Source: Brevundimonas vesicularis (GTDB taxonomy: Bacteria; Pseudomonadota; Alphaproteobacteria; Caulobacterales; Caulobacteraceae). Taken from it: a stretch of 64,000 bases of DNA. Below, in pieces: positions 25,346 through 34,376 of the stretch. The stretch is taken from positions 496,001 through 560,000 of the forward strand of contig NZ_CP115671.1 in NCBI RefSeq assembly GCF_027886425.1, written 5' to 3'. Position numbers and translations under genes: made by a program. Below the pieces are notes generated by a model that did not search any database, was not told the DNA's origin, and was given only the letters and a program-made list of their open reading frames with translations. Positions within the stretch are counted from its first letter, which is position 1. Every line of letters starts with the position of its first letter.

Positions 25346-26025
25346 CGACCGTTCTCGCCGCATTGGACCCGGTCGGCCTGAAGGTCTCCGGCCTTTCCAA
25401 GACCTACCGTCATGCCGGAAAGACCCTGTTCAGGGATCTGAACTTCACGCTGGAGCGGGGAGGGCGACTGGCCATTCTCGGTCGAAACGGCCAAGGCAAA
25501 TCGACCCTGATTAAGATGCTGGGTGGCGTGTTGCCAGCGACGAGCGGCTATATCGATTGGCGTATGAGTTCGTCATGGCCGATCGGCTTCGGTGGCGGGT
25601 TCCAAGGCAGTCTTAGCGGCCTGGACAACATTCGCTTTCTGGCCCGCCTTTATGGCAAGGACTACGCCGAGACCCTGGCGCGCGTCGATGATTTCGCCGA
25701 ACTGGGCGCGGCCTTGAAGGAGCCGGCCAAGCATTTCTCTTCGGGCATGCGCGCGCGCCTGGCTTTCGGCCTGTCGCTGGCGATCGAGTTCGACTGCTAT
25801 CTGGTGGACGAACTGGTCGCTGTCGGCGATGCGCGCTTCCAGAAGAAATGCAATGAGGAACTGTTCAGCAAGCGCGCCGACCGGGCTTTCATGATCGCCT
25901 CGCACAATACAAAGCTGATCACCACCTACTGCGACCGCGCGTTGCTGATCGAGAGCGGCCAGGCGCGCGTATTCGAGGACGTGGCCGAGGCGGTGGACAT
26001 CTACACTTGGCTGAAGGCGGTCTGA
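25342..26025 (+). CDS. KpsT-like polysaccharide ABC transporter ATPase
   Basis: A 227-residue ATPase that powers export of the polysaccharide through the KpsM-like permease. The Walker A is GRNGQGKST (about 47-55); the signature is the FSSGMRARLAF variant usual in polysaccharide exporters rather than LSGGQ. The Walker B is CYLVDELVAVGD, and the switch His is in IASHNTK. The GTG at 25342 overlaps the preceding stop by 4 bases, the reason it is preferred over an upstream GTG at 25312. The small following gene starts two bases after its stop. Confidence 0.92.
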   Translation: MTTVLAALDPVGLKVSGLSKTYRHAGKTLFRDLNFTLERGGRLAILGRNGQGKSTLIKMLGGVLPATSGYIDWRMSSSWPIGFGGGFQGSLSGLDNIRFLARLYGKDYAETLARVDDFAELGAALKEPAKHFSSGMRARLAFGLSLAIEFDCYLVDELVAVGDARFQKKCNEELFSKRADRAFMIASHNTKLITTYCDRALLIESGQARVFEDVAEAVDIYTWLKAV

Positions 26026-26027
26026 CG

Positions 26028-26447
26028 GTGGTCGAGACGACGACGCCGACGACGGGCGGCGCCCTGCATTGGCCGCCTGACAAGTTCCGCTACGACATGC
26101 GCGAAGCGGACGCCCGCGAACGGGTTCAGCGCATGGACATCGCCGGTCGCGCCCGCGCTTTGGTGTGGGGACCGTACGAGGTGCTGACGCCGGGCCTGTG
26201 GCGAGCCACAGCCCGCTTCGCCGTCGACCGCTGGGCCTGCCGGCACACCTATCGCCTGGAATGGGGCGCGACGGCCGATTACAGCCTGTTCGAGTTTACG
26301 CCTCACAGGCCCGGTGTGTTCGAGGTGTCCGCAGACCGCCTGTGGCGCGAGGCCGAGAAGGCCGAGTTGCGCATCATCCTGACGGAAGGTGCGTTGGGAG
26401 GCACGTTCGAGTTGCTGGGTGCAAACATTACATCGATTAGCGGTTAG
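26028..26447 (+). CDS. Small beta-rich capsule-locus protein (stand-alone domain)
   Basis: A 139-residue soluble protein without signal or membrane segment. Its frame opens two bases after the KpsT-like stop, with AAGGCGG ahead of the GTG at 26028. I cannot name the family, but the body (WPPDKFRY, then VWGPYEVLTPGLWRATARF) is matched by the last 130 residues of the capsule protein at 29871-32018 (LPPRAFTY, then VFGPHATVPPGTWRATWRI), and both end in a strand with I-x-x-I/V. The composition suggests a beta-sandwich, possibly carbohydrate-binding. Position inside the export operon suggests a role in export or in handing over the chain. Confidence 0.75.
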   Translation: MVETTTPTTGGALHWPPDKFRYDMREADARERVQRMDIAGRARALVWGPYEVLTPGLWRATARFAVDRWACRHTYRLEWGATADYSLFEFTPHRPGVFEVSADRLWREAEKAELRIILTEGALGGTFELLGANITSISG

Positions 26448-26469
26448 GGCCGAATACAGAGAGAGCACA

Positions 26470-28131
26470 ATGAAGATTCTATCAGGATACATCCGAAGCA
26501 TTCGGGAGCTTCGCAAGACTAGATTACGTCTCGGTAAGTTGGAGGGGGTGGTTGGTGCGCTCTCGAGTTCTGCGCCAGTGGCGTCGTCTGCAGTCGTGAC
26601 CGTTCGAGAGGTCGTACGTGAAATAGACAAGAAAAATGTACTAAACTATCCAAAATCAAAAGTCTTACTCTGTGATGATCAGCACATCAATCAGAAGAAT
26701 TTCCCTTCACTATACAAGATTCTCTCGCACAAAAACGTGGATGTACACGTAGGCGTTGAAAAGAACTCGCGGGAGCATGCTTACATCGACGCCGCTGGAG
26801 ATTACGAGGAGTTTTGCGTACAAAATCCGGTATACTTGCACCTAATAAAATCTCTGCAAAAAGAAAGCCTGTGGCAGTTTAGGTATAAGAATATAGATAT
26901 TGTCGATGTCTCTTTAGATGAGACAGTATCAAGATCCATCACATGTAGAATATGGGATGACTATATAGGACAGAAAGATCGGCGGGCCATATTCGATCAT
27001 TTGTGGGTCCATGACCGAGACTTGCTGCATAAGAATTGCGCTGCAGCAACTTTTTGGGCGGACTATTGGTCAAAACTAGATGGCATAAATACATATGATG
27101 CAGCGATAATATTTTCTGGCGCCAGCATATATGCGAGAACGCTTTTGGAACTTACGCGATACACTATGGCGAAAACGTTCGTCATAGAGTCGTTTATGAC
27201 TGGGTTTGACTATTTCATGGAGGAAAGAAGCTCGCCTCTGCCCAATGCATCTCGAATTTCCTCAGAGAACTATTTCAGACTTAGACAAAAGCATTTTATT
27301 GACGAAGATCATCTAGAGCGTAGTAAAATTCGTGCCCTAAATAAGGTAAGAACTTCGAAAAATAAGAACGTTTCTCAGCCGAAAAAAATTGCCCTCAACG
27401 CTGATCTTAGGAGTGATAATATCGTACTGGTTCTTGGCCAGGTTGTGAACGATTATTCGCTCATAAGCGGGTGCGGAAATGTTCTTGTCTCGTTAAACGA
27501 GTATAGGAGTCTTGTTGAGGGGTTGTTAGTGGGTGATCCCACAATGCATGTTGTATTCAAGGCGCATCCGTGGGAGCGAAAAAAATCAAGTCTCCGTCAG
27601 CCTTATACATTAAACAGATTAGAAGAGTGGAAATCCTCGCTTCCTGAGGATATTGGAAGCCGCTTGTTTTTGGTGGAGGAAGTCAATCTCCAATCATTGT
27701 TATCCGTATCGAAGTATGTGGTTACACTCTGTTCACAATCTGCAATTGAGGCAGCCGTCGAGGGGTTTAAGCCGGTCGTAATTGGAGGGGCGTTTTATGA
27801 CGGTCACAAGTTCACATCCAACTTCGCCAATGGGGCAGACGCTGCGGTTGCGTTGTCGTCTCACGCTATACGCGGCACACTTTCGATAGACGAATGGGGG
27901 AGCTTCCTGAACTTTCTGGCAGTTCTTGTAGAAGGTCATCTGCTAAACAACGATGACAGCGGTGCGAAGAAGGTTGGGGAATTGCTTACGAGGTACAAGC
28001 CACAAAAAGTGGCCAAGTCTCACCAGTCGGAAATGAATTTGGGCCCAACTTGGGATGATGCTGTCAGCTTTGGCGCTGAGTGCCGCGTACCCATCTGTAA
28101 CTCATTCGAAAATAACCAAGGCGACCAATGA
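26470..28131 (+). CDS. KpsC/KpsS-like capsular polysaccharide synthesis protein
   Basis: A 553-residue cytoplasmic protein related to the Capsule_synth family, whose known members add Kdo to the lipid carrier of group 2 capsules. The core (about 345-500) shows NIVLVLGQVVND, VVFKAHPWERK and VVTLCSQSAIEAAVEG, paralleling the KPHP and SSNVGLEALLAG segments of the protein at 29871-32018. FVIESFMTGFDYF (about 240) resembles the E-x-G-F-F-P-x-T motif region. The ATG at 26470 follows AGAGAG. The gene is markedly AT-richer than its neighbours, a sign of horizontal transfer. Exact sugar and linkage cannot be told. Confidence 0.75.
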   Translation: MKILSGYIRSIRELRKTRLRLGKLEGVVGALSSSAPVASSAVVTVREVVREIDKKNVLNYPKSKVLLCDDQHINQKNFPSLYKILSHKNVDVHVGVEKNSREHAYIDAAGDYEEFCVQNPVYLHLIKSLQKESLWQFRYKNIDIVDVSLDETVSRSITCRIWDDYIGQKDRRAIFDHLWVHDRDLLHKNCAAATFWADYWSKLDGINTYDAAIIFSGASIYARTLLELTRYTMAKTFVIESFMTGFDYFMEERSSPLPNASRISSENYFRLRQKHFIDEDHLERSKIRALNKVRTSKNKNVSQPKKIALNADLRSDNIVLVLGQVVNDYSLISGCGNVLVSLNEYRSLVEGLLVGDPTMHVVFKAHPWERKKSSLRQPYTLNRLEEWKSSLPEDIGSRLFLVEEVNLQSLLSVSKYVVTLCSQSAIEAAVEGFKPVVIGGAFYDGHKFTSNFANGADAAVALSSHAIRGTLSIDEWGSFLNFLAVLVEGHLLNNDDSGAKKVGELLTRYKPQKVAKSHQSEMNLGPTWDDAVSFGAECRVPICNSFENNQGDQ

Positions 28132-29054
28132 TTATCAACTTTGTTATCAGCAAGGATCACTCGAGCAGGATATTTTGCGATATATTCCAGAGGTTTATAG
28201 ACGCCCCCGGAATACACGTTCTCATCAGCGAGAAACTTGTTGCTGGGTGTGATATCTATCATTACCATCGACCTCAGCTTGAGAGAGATCTTCCAAGCCA
28301 AAGCGTGGTGACTGTTCATCATGATCTTGACGATCCCGACCCATTTGTGTCGTTCAACAGATTTCTTCCCGCTTACAGAGCTGCGCATACTATCGTATGC
28401 TTGAATAGCCTCCAAAAAAAATGGCTGAGCACCAACGGTCTGGATAACACGGTTGTTATACCGCATGGCTATGACGCCGATCTGCTCTACAAGAAGAGCA
28501 TCTCTCCTTATTCAGATGGAAAGAAAGTCACGATCGGCATTGCTTCGAAACGATACGACCGAAGGTTTAAGGGGGAAGTCTACATATATGATTTACTGGA
28601 TGTGCTTTCGCCTGAGCGCGTAAAATTTCTTTTGGTTGGAGAAGGTAGGTCTGAAGACGCATTCTATATGCGATCACTGGGGTTCGATGTTGAATGTTTC
28701 GAGCAAGTTCCCTACAAAGTATTCAACTCGTTCTACCATTCTATAGATGTCCTTTTGATGTCGAGCACATTCGAGGGGGGGCCGGCAAATCTACCTGAGG
28801 CTGTTGCTACCGGAACGCCGGTCTTTGCTACTCCGGTTGGTATGGTCCCCGACATGATCGTGGATGGTGTTAATGGGTTGGTCCTATCTGGCAGGGTGGC
28901 CGATGACTCTAGGCGGATAATGGATTTCATAAATAATAATAATGGATTGTATGATCGCCTCTGCAACGGTGCAGCGGTTGCTAACTCGGCACCGACGTGG
29001 GGCGAGGTGGTGCAGAAGCACATCGAACTGTATATGAGCATCAAGGAAGGGTGA
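28128..29054 (+). CDS. GT4-family glycosyltransferase (AT-rich island)
   Basis: A 308-residue GT-B glycosyltransferase. The N-terminal domain is short, with VVTVHHDLDDPDPF and VVIPHGYD; the C-terminal donor domain has KFLLVGEGRSED and SSTFEGGPANLPEAVATGTPVFATPVGMVPDMIVDG, the GT4 signature with its catalytic Glu. The start ATGA overlaps the end of the KpsC/KpsS-like gene, so they are co-translated. Like its neighbours it is AT-rich. Donor and acceptor are unknown. Confidence 0.87.
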   Translation: MIINFVISKDHSSRIFCDIFQRFIDAPGIHVLISEKLVAGCDIYHYHRPQLERDLPSQSVVTVHHDLDDPDPFVSFNRFLPAYRAAHTIVCLNSLQKKWLSTNGLDNTVVIPHGYDADLLYKKSISPYSDGKKVTIGIASKRYDRRFKGEVYIYDLLDVLSPERVKFLLVGEGRSEDAFYMRSLGFDVECFEQVPYKVFNSFYHSIDVLLMSSTFEGGPANLPEAVATGTPVFATPVGMVPDMIVDGVNGLVLSGRVADDSRRIMDFINNNNGLYDRLCNGAAVANSAPTWGEVVQKHIELYMSIKEG

Positions 29055-29104
29055 CGTCCGTTGAGTTGTTCACATGTTGACTTGTTGGTGGCTGGTTATC
29101 TTCT

Positions 29105-29827
29105 ATGACTGGTCTTGTTAAGTTTGGCGGTACGCCTGAAGAAGCAGCCAGTTGCGGCGTTGAGATGGAGGTTTCGCCGGCTTCGCTAGTACGTGTCGGT
29201 AATAAATATGAAGGTCCATGCTCAATAAAAACTTCTGTAAGGGATATCTTTGAATTCGGAGCCTTTAGTTATATAAATGGGCGCGGACGTTTTTCATACG
29301 TGCGAGTGGGGCGTTATTGTTCGATTGCGGAAGGTGTCGCAATCGGTTACCCGGAGCATCCAGTAGACTGGCTTGGCACTACATCGTTGCAGTATATGCG
29401 GCCGGGGTGGGCGAGTGTGGCAGGTGCATGGAGAGTAGAATCGCATTCGCCTGTGAAAGAAACAATCATTGGCAATGATGTGTGGATAGGCGCTGGTGCA
29501 TATATAAAATCAGGTGTTAGCATCGGAGATGGCGCGATTATCGGTGCACGAGCAGTTGTCACTCGAGACGTGCCCCCCTTTTCCATCATGGTGGGCAACC
29601 CGGGAAAGATTATAAGGCATAGACTGGACGAAATGCTAGGACGCGAGGTGCAAGCGTCGCAGTGGTGGGACTTCTCTCCGCAGCAGCTTGACGGGTGCCC
29701 ATTCAATCGCCCGAAAGATGCACTCGAGTTTGTCGGGCGTCTTCGCGCAAATGGGGAACTCGCTTACAGAGGTGGTTATGTAAAGATTCTCCCAAGCGGT
29801 GCTGCGTTTACTCCAAACGGTACGTAG
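29105..29827 (+). CDS. Hexapeptide-repeat O-acetyltransferase (CatB/xenobiotic type)
   Basis: A 240-residue left-handed beta-helix acetyltransferase. Hexapeptide repeats run from about residue 65 to 165 (VRVGRYCSIAEGVAIG, then IIGNDVWIGAGAYIKSGVSIGDGAIIGARAVVTRDV), ending with the family's PFSIMVGNPGKIIRHR. The catalytic His is probably the one in YPEHPVDW. Such enzymes O-acetylate capsule or O-antigen sugars with acetyl-CoA. It is the last gene of the AT-rich island and converges on the 715-residue capsule protein with 43 bases between stops. Confidence 0.88.
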   Translation: MTGLVKFGGTPEEAASCGVEMEVSPASLVRVGNKYEGPCSIKTSVRDIFEFGAFSYINGRGRFSYVRVGRYCSIAEGVAIGYPEHPVDWLGTTSLQYMRPGWASVAGAWRVESHSPVKETIIGNDVWIGAGAYIKSGVSIGDGAIIGARAVVTRDVPPFSIMVGNPGKIIRHRLDEMLGREVQASQWWDFSPQQLDGCPFNRPKDALEFVGRLRANGELAYRGGYVKILPSGAAFTPNGT

Positions 29828-29870
29828 TTGCTCAGCCTGTCGTGTGCCAACGCGCCAGTGCGAATTGGTC

Positions 29871-32018
29871 TTAATCGATCACGTTCATCTGAATTCCGTA
29901 GAATAAGAGTGGCTGGCCGCCGGAAATGCGAAATTCGTAGCGAGCGTCGGCCTTCGCCGTGAAGACCAGGGACGGCGCCGCGATTGTCGTGCGGGCGACT
30001 ACGACCAGCTGATCGTCCAAATGCTCCAGAACGTCCAGCGCGATGCGGGGCGGCTTGAACAGGGCCTGCACTCGGCCCGAGAGCGAGGCCGGTCGTATGC
30101 GCCACGTTGCGCGCCAGGTTCCGGGCGGAACCGTCGCATGGGGGCCGAAGACAGCGGGGGCGCCGGGGGAAATGTCGACAAGGGCTCCTTGCGCGGTTAC
30201 GGCCGTCGGCGTTCTGTAGGTAAAGGCCCGCGGCGGCAGAACCCAGGGCATGAAGCTCGCTCGGCCGTGGGGCGCCGCCAGCGCCCGACCCGGCGGCCCG
30301 ATCGACACCACCCAAGTCGACCCGTGATCGACTGACGTCCATCGGTCGCCCTCAAGGCCTAGGATCTGCGCGGTGCGCAGTGGATCGCAGCGGTTGCAGA
30401 GACGCTCAAGATCTTCGCGGGTCAGGCGTTGAACAGCGTCCGGCGGACAGGCGTTCGCGCTCGGCAGAGTCAAGCACAGCGTCGCCGTGGGGCCCGCCCG
30501 CGCTACAGCGCGTGTCAGAGCGGTCTGGGGGTCAATGCATTCCTCCAGCTTCAGGTCATCGTGAAACACGTCGGTCGATCCGAGGTCGGGCCTCGGACGC
30601 GGCGCCAGTCGTCCTGTCTCGGCGATGGGCCCGCCGAAGGGATGCGTCGCCAAAGCGTCTGGCGCGACATGGCGAAACAGAGTGCTGCGGTGGACCTTCG
30701 TCATGGCCGCCAATGCCTGCGCAAGGGTTCTGTCCGGGGCAAGCGCGGCGGTCAGCGCCCGAGCGGCCTTGCCCAGCGCCTGCACGTTCGATCCATACCA
30801 GGGCAGCCGGGGTCTGCGTCGGCGGGAGTGCGCCTCGGCGATCAATCGCGCCAAGCCGTCGGCGTCGCCCTCCGCCGTCAGCCCGTTGTCCAGCATCAGC
30901 GCCACAAAGGCCGAAACGTTGGCTGCGTCGGGCGGTGCGGGGCGGGACGCTAGCCAATCCGTCACATCGCCCGGCGCGGCGAGGTCCTGGGTAAGGCCGC
31001 GGCCTGAATAGACGGGACGTCCCAGAAGCGCGACCGGCAGCCCGGCGAGCAGGGCCTCCAGACCGACGTTGGATGAGAAGGCCATCACCGCTGCGCTGAC
31101 CGCGAAGACATCGTGGATGTCCGCGTCCGTGCGAAGGAAGCGATCGGCGGGCGCATCGAAACCGGCCAGGACATCTTCCTTCGCCAGCGGGTGCGGCTTG
31201 TAGACGATGCGCCAGTCCGCGGGCACGGCGCTTAACGCATTTCTGTAAATGTCGGCCAGACTGTCGTGATCGCCCAGGCCGACGACGGCGTTGGCGTCCG
31301 TGGCGATCTGACCGACGAGAAACAGAACGGGCCTTGGGTCCGAGGAGATCCAGCGTTTTAGGCCTTGGCGTAGCGCCGGGTTGTCCATCTGCGGATACTT
31401 CGACACTCGGCCCGTCCGCCAGTGATCGATGAACGCCTCGATGTCCGGTCTGCGAACCGACGTCAGAGGCAGGGCGTCCAGCCGGGCCTCCCCCCGGAAA
31501 AAATGGGGGCCGCATGGATCCACGTAGTGGAAGCCCGGGAAAAAGGCGCTCTCCCAGAACAGGAGCTTGCGGTTGGTCGCGGTCGTCATCTCCGCCAACA
31601 GGCGTGAGACGACTTCAGCGCCATGGGGAATCAGCACGATGTTGGCACGGCGCTCGTTCAGGAATTGCGCAGCCGCATGAGCCACGCCTCGAAGATGCTG
31701 GTTCCAGATCGATTCCGGCAGCACGAGGTCCGGCGTCGCCGGCTGGCTGGCGAACAGGTGGGCCGAGAGGTCGGCAAGGTCCAGATCGAAGCCGTAGAGC
31801 TGCCTGAAGGCAAACGCGGACAAGCGCGGCGCCGAACCTATGTCGCGCGCGAGCAATGGCGGCTGCCCTTCGCTTTCGTCGAAGCCGTCAGGCCAGTAGG
31901 GTGCGACGACCACATCGAAGCCCGCCTTTGCTGCAGTCATCGACAGGCGGTTGGCGTTGGCGGCTGATTCAGCGCCCGGAACCCGGAAGATGACGACGCG
32001 CTGGACGTTCGTGGTCAT
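29871..32018 (-). CDS. KpsC/KpsS-like capsule synthesis protein with C-terminal accessory domain
   Basis: A 715-residue protein. The N-terminal part (about 1-400) is Capsule_synth-like: VLIPHGAEVVSR, KLLFWESAFFPGFHYVDPCGP, PVLFLVGQIATD, RIVYKPHPLAKED, and FSSNVGLEALLAGLPVALLGRPVYSGRGLTQD in order. That matches one catalytic repeat of KpsC or KpsS, which transfer Kdo to the capsule's lipid terminus. A middle segment (about 410-580) has no clear family. The last 130 residues repeat the domain found alone at 26028-26447. GC use is normal, unlike its paralogue at 26470. Followed on the same strand, upstream, by a GT4 gene (26-base gap) and kdsA. Confidence 0.8.
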   Translation of the reverse strand: MTTNVQRVVIFRVPGAESAANANRLSMTAAKAGFDVVVAPYWPDGFDESEGQPPLLARDIGSAPRLSAFAFRQLYGFDLDLADLSAHLFASQPATPDLVLPESIWNQHLRGVAHAAAQFLNERRANIVLIPHGAEVVSRLLAEMTTATNRKLLFWESAFFPGFHYVDPCGPHFFRGEARLDALPLTSVRRPDIEAFIDHWRTGRVSKYPQMDNPALRQGLKRWISSDPRPVLFLVGQIATDANAVVGLGDHDSLADIYRNALSAVPADWRIVYKPHPLAKEDVLAGFDAPADRFLRTDADIHDVFAVSAAVMAFSSNVGLEALLAGLPVALLGRPVYSGRGLTQDLAAPGDVTDWLASRPAPPDAANVSAFVALMLDNGLTAEGDADGLARLIAEAHSRRRRPRLPWYGSNVQALGKAARALTAALAPDRTLAQALAAMTKVHRSTLFRHVAPDALATHPFGGPIAETGRLAPRPRPDLGSTDVFHDDLKLEECIDPQTALTRAVARAGPTATLCLTLPSANACPPDAVQRLTREDLERLCNRCDPLRTAQILGLEGDRWTSVDHGSTWVVSIGPPGRALAAPHGRASFMPWVLPPRAFTYRTPTAVTAQGALVDISPGAPAVFGPHATVPPGTWRATWRIRPASLSGRVQALFKPPRIALDVLEHLDDQLVVVARTTIAAPSLVFTAKADARYEFRISGGQPLLFYGIQMNVID

Positions 32019-32044
32019 GCCTGCTCCGCTGCCCCTTTGCGATG

Positions 32045-33364
32045 TCAGAGTGTGACGCCGACCTTGCCATAAAGCGTCTGCAGCCGCGCCTGATAGGCGT
32101 CAGCCGTGAATCGTCCTGCCTGGATCAGGCCTTTTTGCACCATCGCCTCGCGCAGGTCTTGATCCTGATCCAGGCTTCGGATGCCCTTCGTGATCGCCTG
32201 GGCATCATAGGGATCGACGATGACCGCCGCGTCCCCCGCGACCTCGGGAAGCGAACCGCCCGTCGAGGTCAGCACTGCTGTGGATAAGGCCATCGACTCC
32301 AGAACCGGCAGGCCGAAGCCTTCGTACAGCGAGGGAAACAGCGTCGCCTTCGCTCCCCGGATGAGGCTGATCAGCATCGAGAACGGCATGTATTCGTATT
32401 GACGGATACGTTCGGCGCTGGGGCCGCCATCGCGCTTTACCTGGTTGAGGAGAGCGGTTTCCCCTTCATCCAGCCAGGCCTTGCCCCCGATCAGAACCAA
32501 GGGCGTCTTGGACCCGGACGCGAGATAGGCTTCGACGATGCGCCCGAGGTTCTTCTTCGGTTCGATGGCCCCGAAGTGGAGGAAATAATCCTTCCAGCCG
32601 AGGCTGAAGACGCCCTCGAGCTCGGTCGTGACGTCTTCTTGGCCTCTGGCCAGCAGGGCGGCCGGGAGAGTGACGGCCTGGTAAGTATTGGTCACGCGGT
32701 CTTCGGGCACGCCCAAGATACGGATGACGTCCTGTCGGGTCGTTTCGGAGACGACGGCGAGATGGTCCGCCCGCTTAACGACTTCACGGCACAGCGCCAT
32801 GAAGGTGTCCTTGTTGTCCAGCGTCGTATGTGGCAGCCGAAGCGGAATAAGATCGTGCAGGGTGTAGATGTTCGGTATGCCCTTGGCGTGCAAGGGGAGC
32901 GGCGCGGTCCAGTGCATGACGCTCGGGGCCGGCGCCTGATCCGAATGCTCGAAGCTCAGCGGCGTGGTCTTGCCGTAGGCGCTCATGGATCTGTTCGCCA
33001 GGCTGAACAGATCTTGCGCGGCCCAGAAACGATCTGCGGCGGGTTTGCCGCCAGAGCGGCTTGGCCAGATAACTTCGTCGGAAGGGAGGATGGAATGCGC
33101 CGTTCGTCCAAATCGCGTCATCAGCGTCCCTTTGAGCCGCTTCGCCTTGGCTTTACGCGAGAGCTTCTGCGGCGGGCGCTCCGCGTCAATTAGCGCTGTC
33201 TCATTGAGGATATTGTTCGCGGACCTCGCGGCGACCGGTCCGTAGAGAACCTGGGTTTCAAGGCCGATGTCGCGCGCATTGACGAGCAGATTTCTGCCGT
33301 AGGTGGCGATGCCCGTTCCACGGCTTAAAGCGAGATTGAAGCCGTCGATGCATATGGAGCTCAT
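32045..33364 (-). CDS. GT4-family glycosyltransferase
   Basis: A 439-residue GT-B enzyme. The N-terminal domain opens with ICIDGFNLALSRGTGIATYGRNL, a common start in GT4 sugar transferases, and includes IYTLHDLIPLRLPHTT and VVSETTRQDVIRIL. The donor domain has HFGAIEPKKNLGRIVEAY and LFPSLYEGFGLPVLESMALSTAVLTSTGGSLPEV in order. It lies between kdsA and the 715-residue capsule protein on the same strand with short gaps (19 and 26 bases), so these three are a probable operon. The sugar transferred is unknown. Confidence 0.9.
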   Translation of the reverse strand: MSSICIDGFNLALSRGTGIATYGRNLLVNARDIGLETQVLYGPVAARSANNILNETALIDAERPPQKLSRKAKAKRLKGTLMTRFGRTAHSILPSDEVIWPSRSGGKPAADRFWAAQDLFSLANRSMSAYGKTTPLSFEHSDQAPAPSVMHWTAPLPLHAKGIPNIYTLHDLIPLRLPHTTLDNKDTFMALCREVVKRADHLAVVSETTRQDVIRILGVPEDRVTNTYQAVTLPAALLARGQEDVTTELEGVFSLGWKDYFLHFGAIEPKKNLGRIVEAYLASGSKTPLVLIGGKAWLDEGETALLNQVKRDGGPSAERIRQYEYMPFSMLISLIRGAKATLFPSLYEGFGLPVLESMALSTAVLTSTGGSLPEVAGDAAVIVDPYDAQAITKGIRSLDQDQDLREAMVQKGLIQAGRFTADAYQARLQTLYGKVGVTL

Positions 33365-33383
33365 ATCATTCGACCTAGAGGAT

Positions 33384-34262
33384 TTAGGCGGCCTGCGCTA
33401 CCGGCGCCTTGGCCCCGATCTTGATGGCGAGGTCGTCGAAGGCGATCAGTTCGGCGGCCAGAGCTTCGAACTGGCTTAGCGGCACCATGTTCGGACCGTC
33501 CGACGGCGCATTATCCGGGTCCTGATGGGTTTCCATGAAGACCGCATCGACGCCCACAGCCACCGCAGCGCGCCCCAGCACCGGCACGAACTCGCGCTGA
33601 CCACCCGACGATGCGCCCTGCCCGCCCGGCTGCTGAACGCTGTGGGTCGCATCAAACACGACGGGGCAGCCAATTTCGCGCAGCACCGGAAGCGCCCGCA
33701 TATCGCTGACCAGAGTGTTGTAGCCGAAGCTGGCGCCGCGTTCGCAGGCCATGACGTTCGGATTGCCGGCGCCGACGACCTTGGCGATGACGTTCTTCAT
33801 GTCCCAAGGAGCCAGGAACTGACCCTTCTTGATGTTGATCGCCTTGCCGGTGGCAGCGGCGGCCAGCAGCAGGTCGGTCTGGCGGCTGAGGAAGGCCGGG
33901 ATTTGCAGTACATCGACGACCTCGCCGACCGCACCACACTGAACCTCGGAGTGGACGTCCGTCAGGGTTGGCAGGCCGGTCACCTCGCGAATCTCGGCGA
34001 AGATCGGCATGGCGTCTTTCAGACCGATGCCCCGCGCGGCGCTGGCGCTGGTCCGGTTCGCCTTGTCGAAACTGGTTTTGTAGATGATGCCGACGTTCAA
34101 CCGCTCGCCGATCTCCTTCAGGGCATGGGCCGTCTCCAGCGCGTGCTGGCGGCTCTCCATCTGGCAAGGACCGGCGATGAAAGCGATTCTTGCGCCGCCA
34201 CCGATGACGACAGGCGTCCGAAGACCTTCGGACAACGTAATGACAGCGTTGGGAGTTTTCAT
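33384..34262 (-). CDS. kdsA: 3-deoxy-8-phosphooctulonate synthase
   Basis: KdsA condenses phosphoenolpyruvate with arabinose-5-phosphate to Kdo-8-phosphate in the cytoplasm. At 292 residues it is slightly longer than the usual 280. Motifs are IAGPCQMESR, YKTSFDKANRTS, LTDVH, QIPAFLSRQTDLL, NIKKGQFLAPWDM, and FDATHSVQQPGG. It heads the gene group leading into a GT4 and a KpsC/KpsS-like gene, so a locus-specific Kdo supply is plausible; whether a second kdsA for LPS exists elsewhere cannot be told. It is divergent from argB. Confidence 0.96.
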   Translation of the reverse strand: MKTPNAVITLSEGLRTPVVIGGGARIAFIAGPCQMESRQHALETAHALKEIGERLNVGIIYKTSFDKANRTSASAARGIGLKDAMPIFAEIREVTGLPTLTDVHSEVQCGAVGEVVDVLQIPAFLSRQTDLLLAAAATGKAINIKKGQFLAPWDMKNVIAKVVGAGNPNVMACERGASFGYNTLVSDMRALPVLREIGCPVVFDATHSVQQPGGQGASSGGQREFVPVLGRAAVAVGVDAVFMETHQDPDNAPSDGPNMVPLSQFEALAAELIAFDDLAIKIGAKAPVAQAA

Positions 34263-34376
34263 GGTGGCGGCCTAACATGGGCGGTGACTGTGTGGCCATA
34301 GTGCAGGTGTGACGGAATGCCGGGCGTGCGCTTCCCGCGTGACACCGCCCCCATCCCCCGCTATCTCGCGCGCGTG

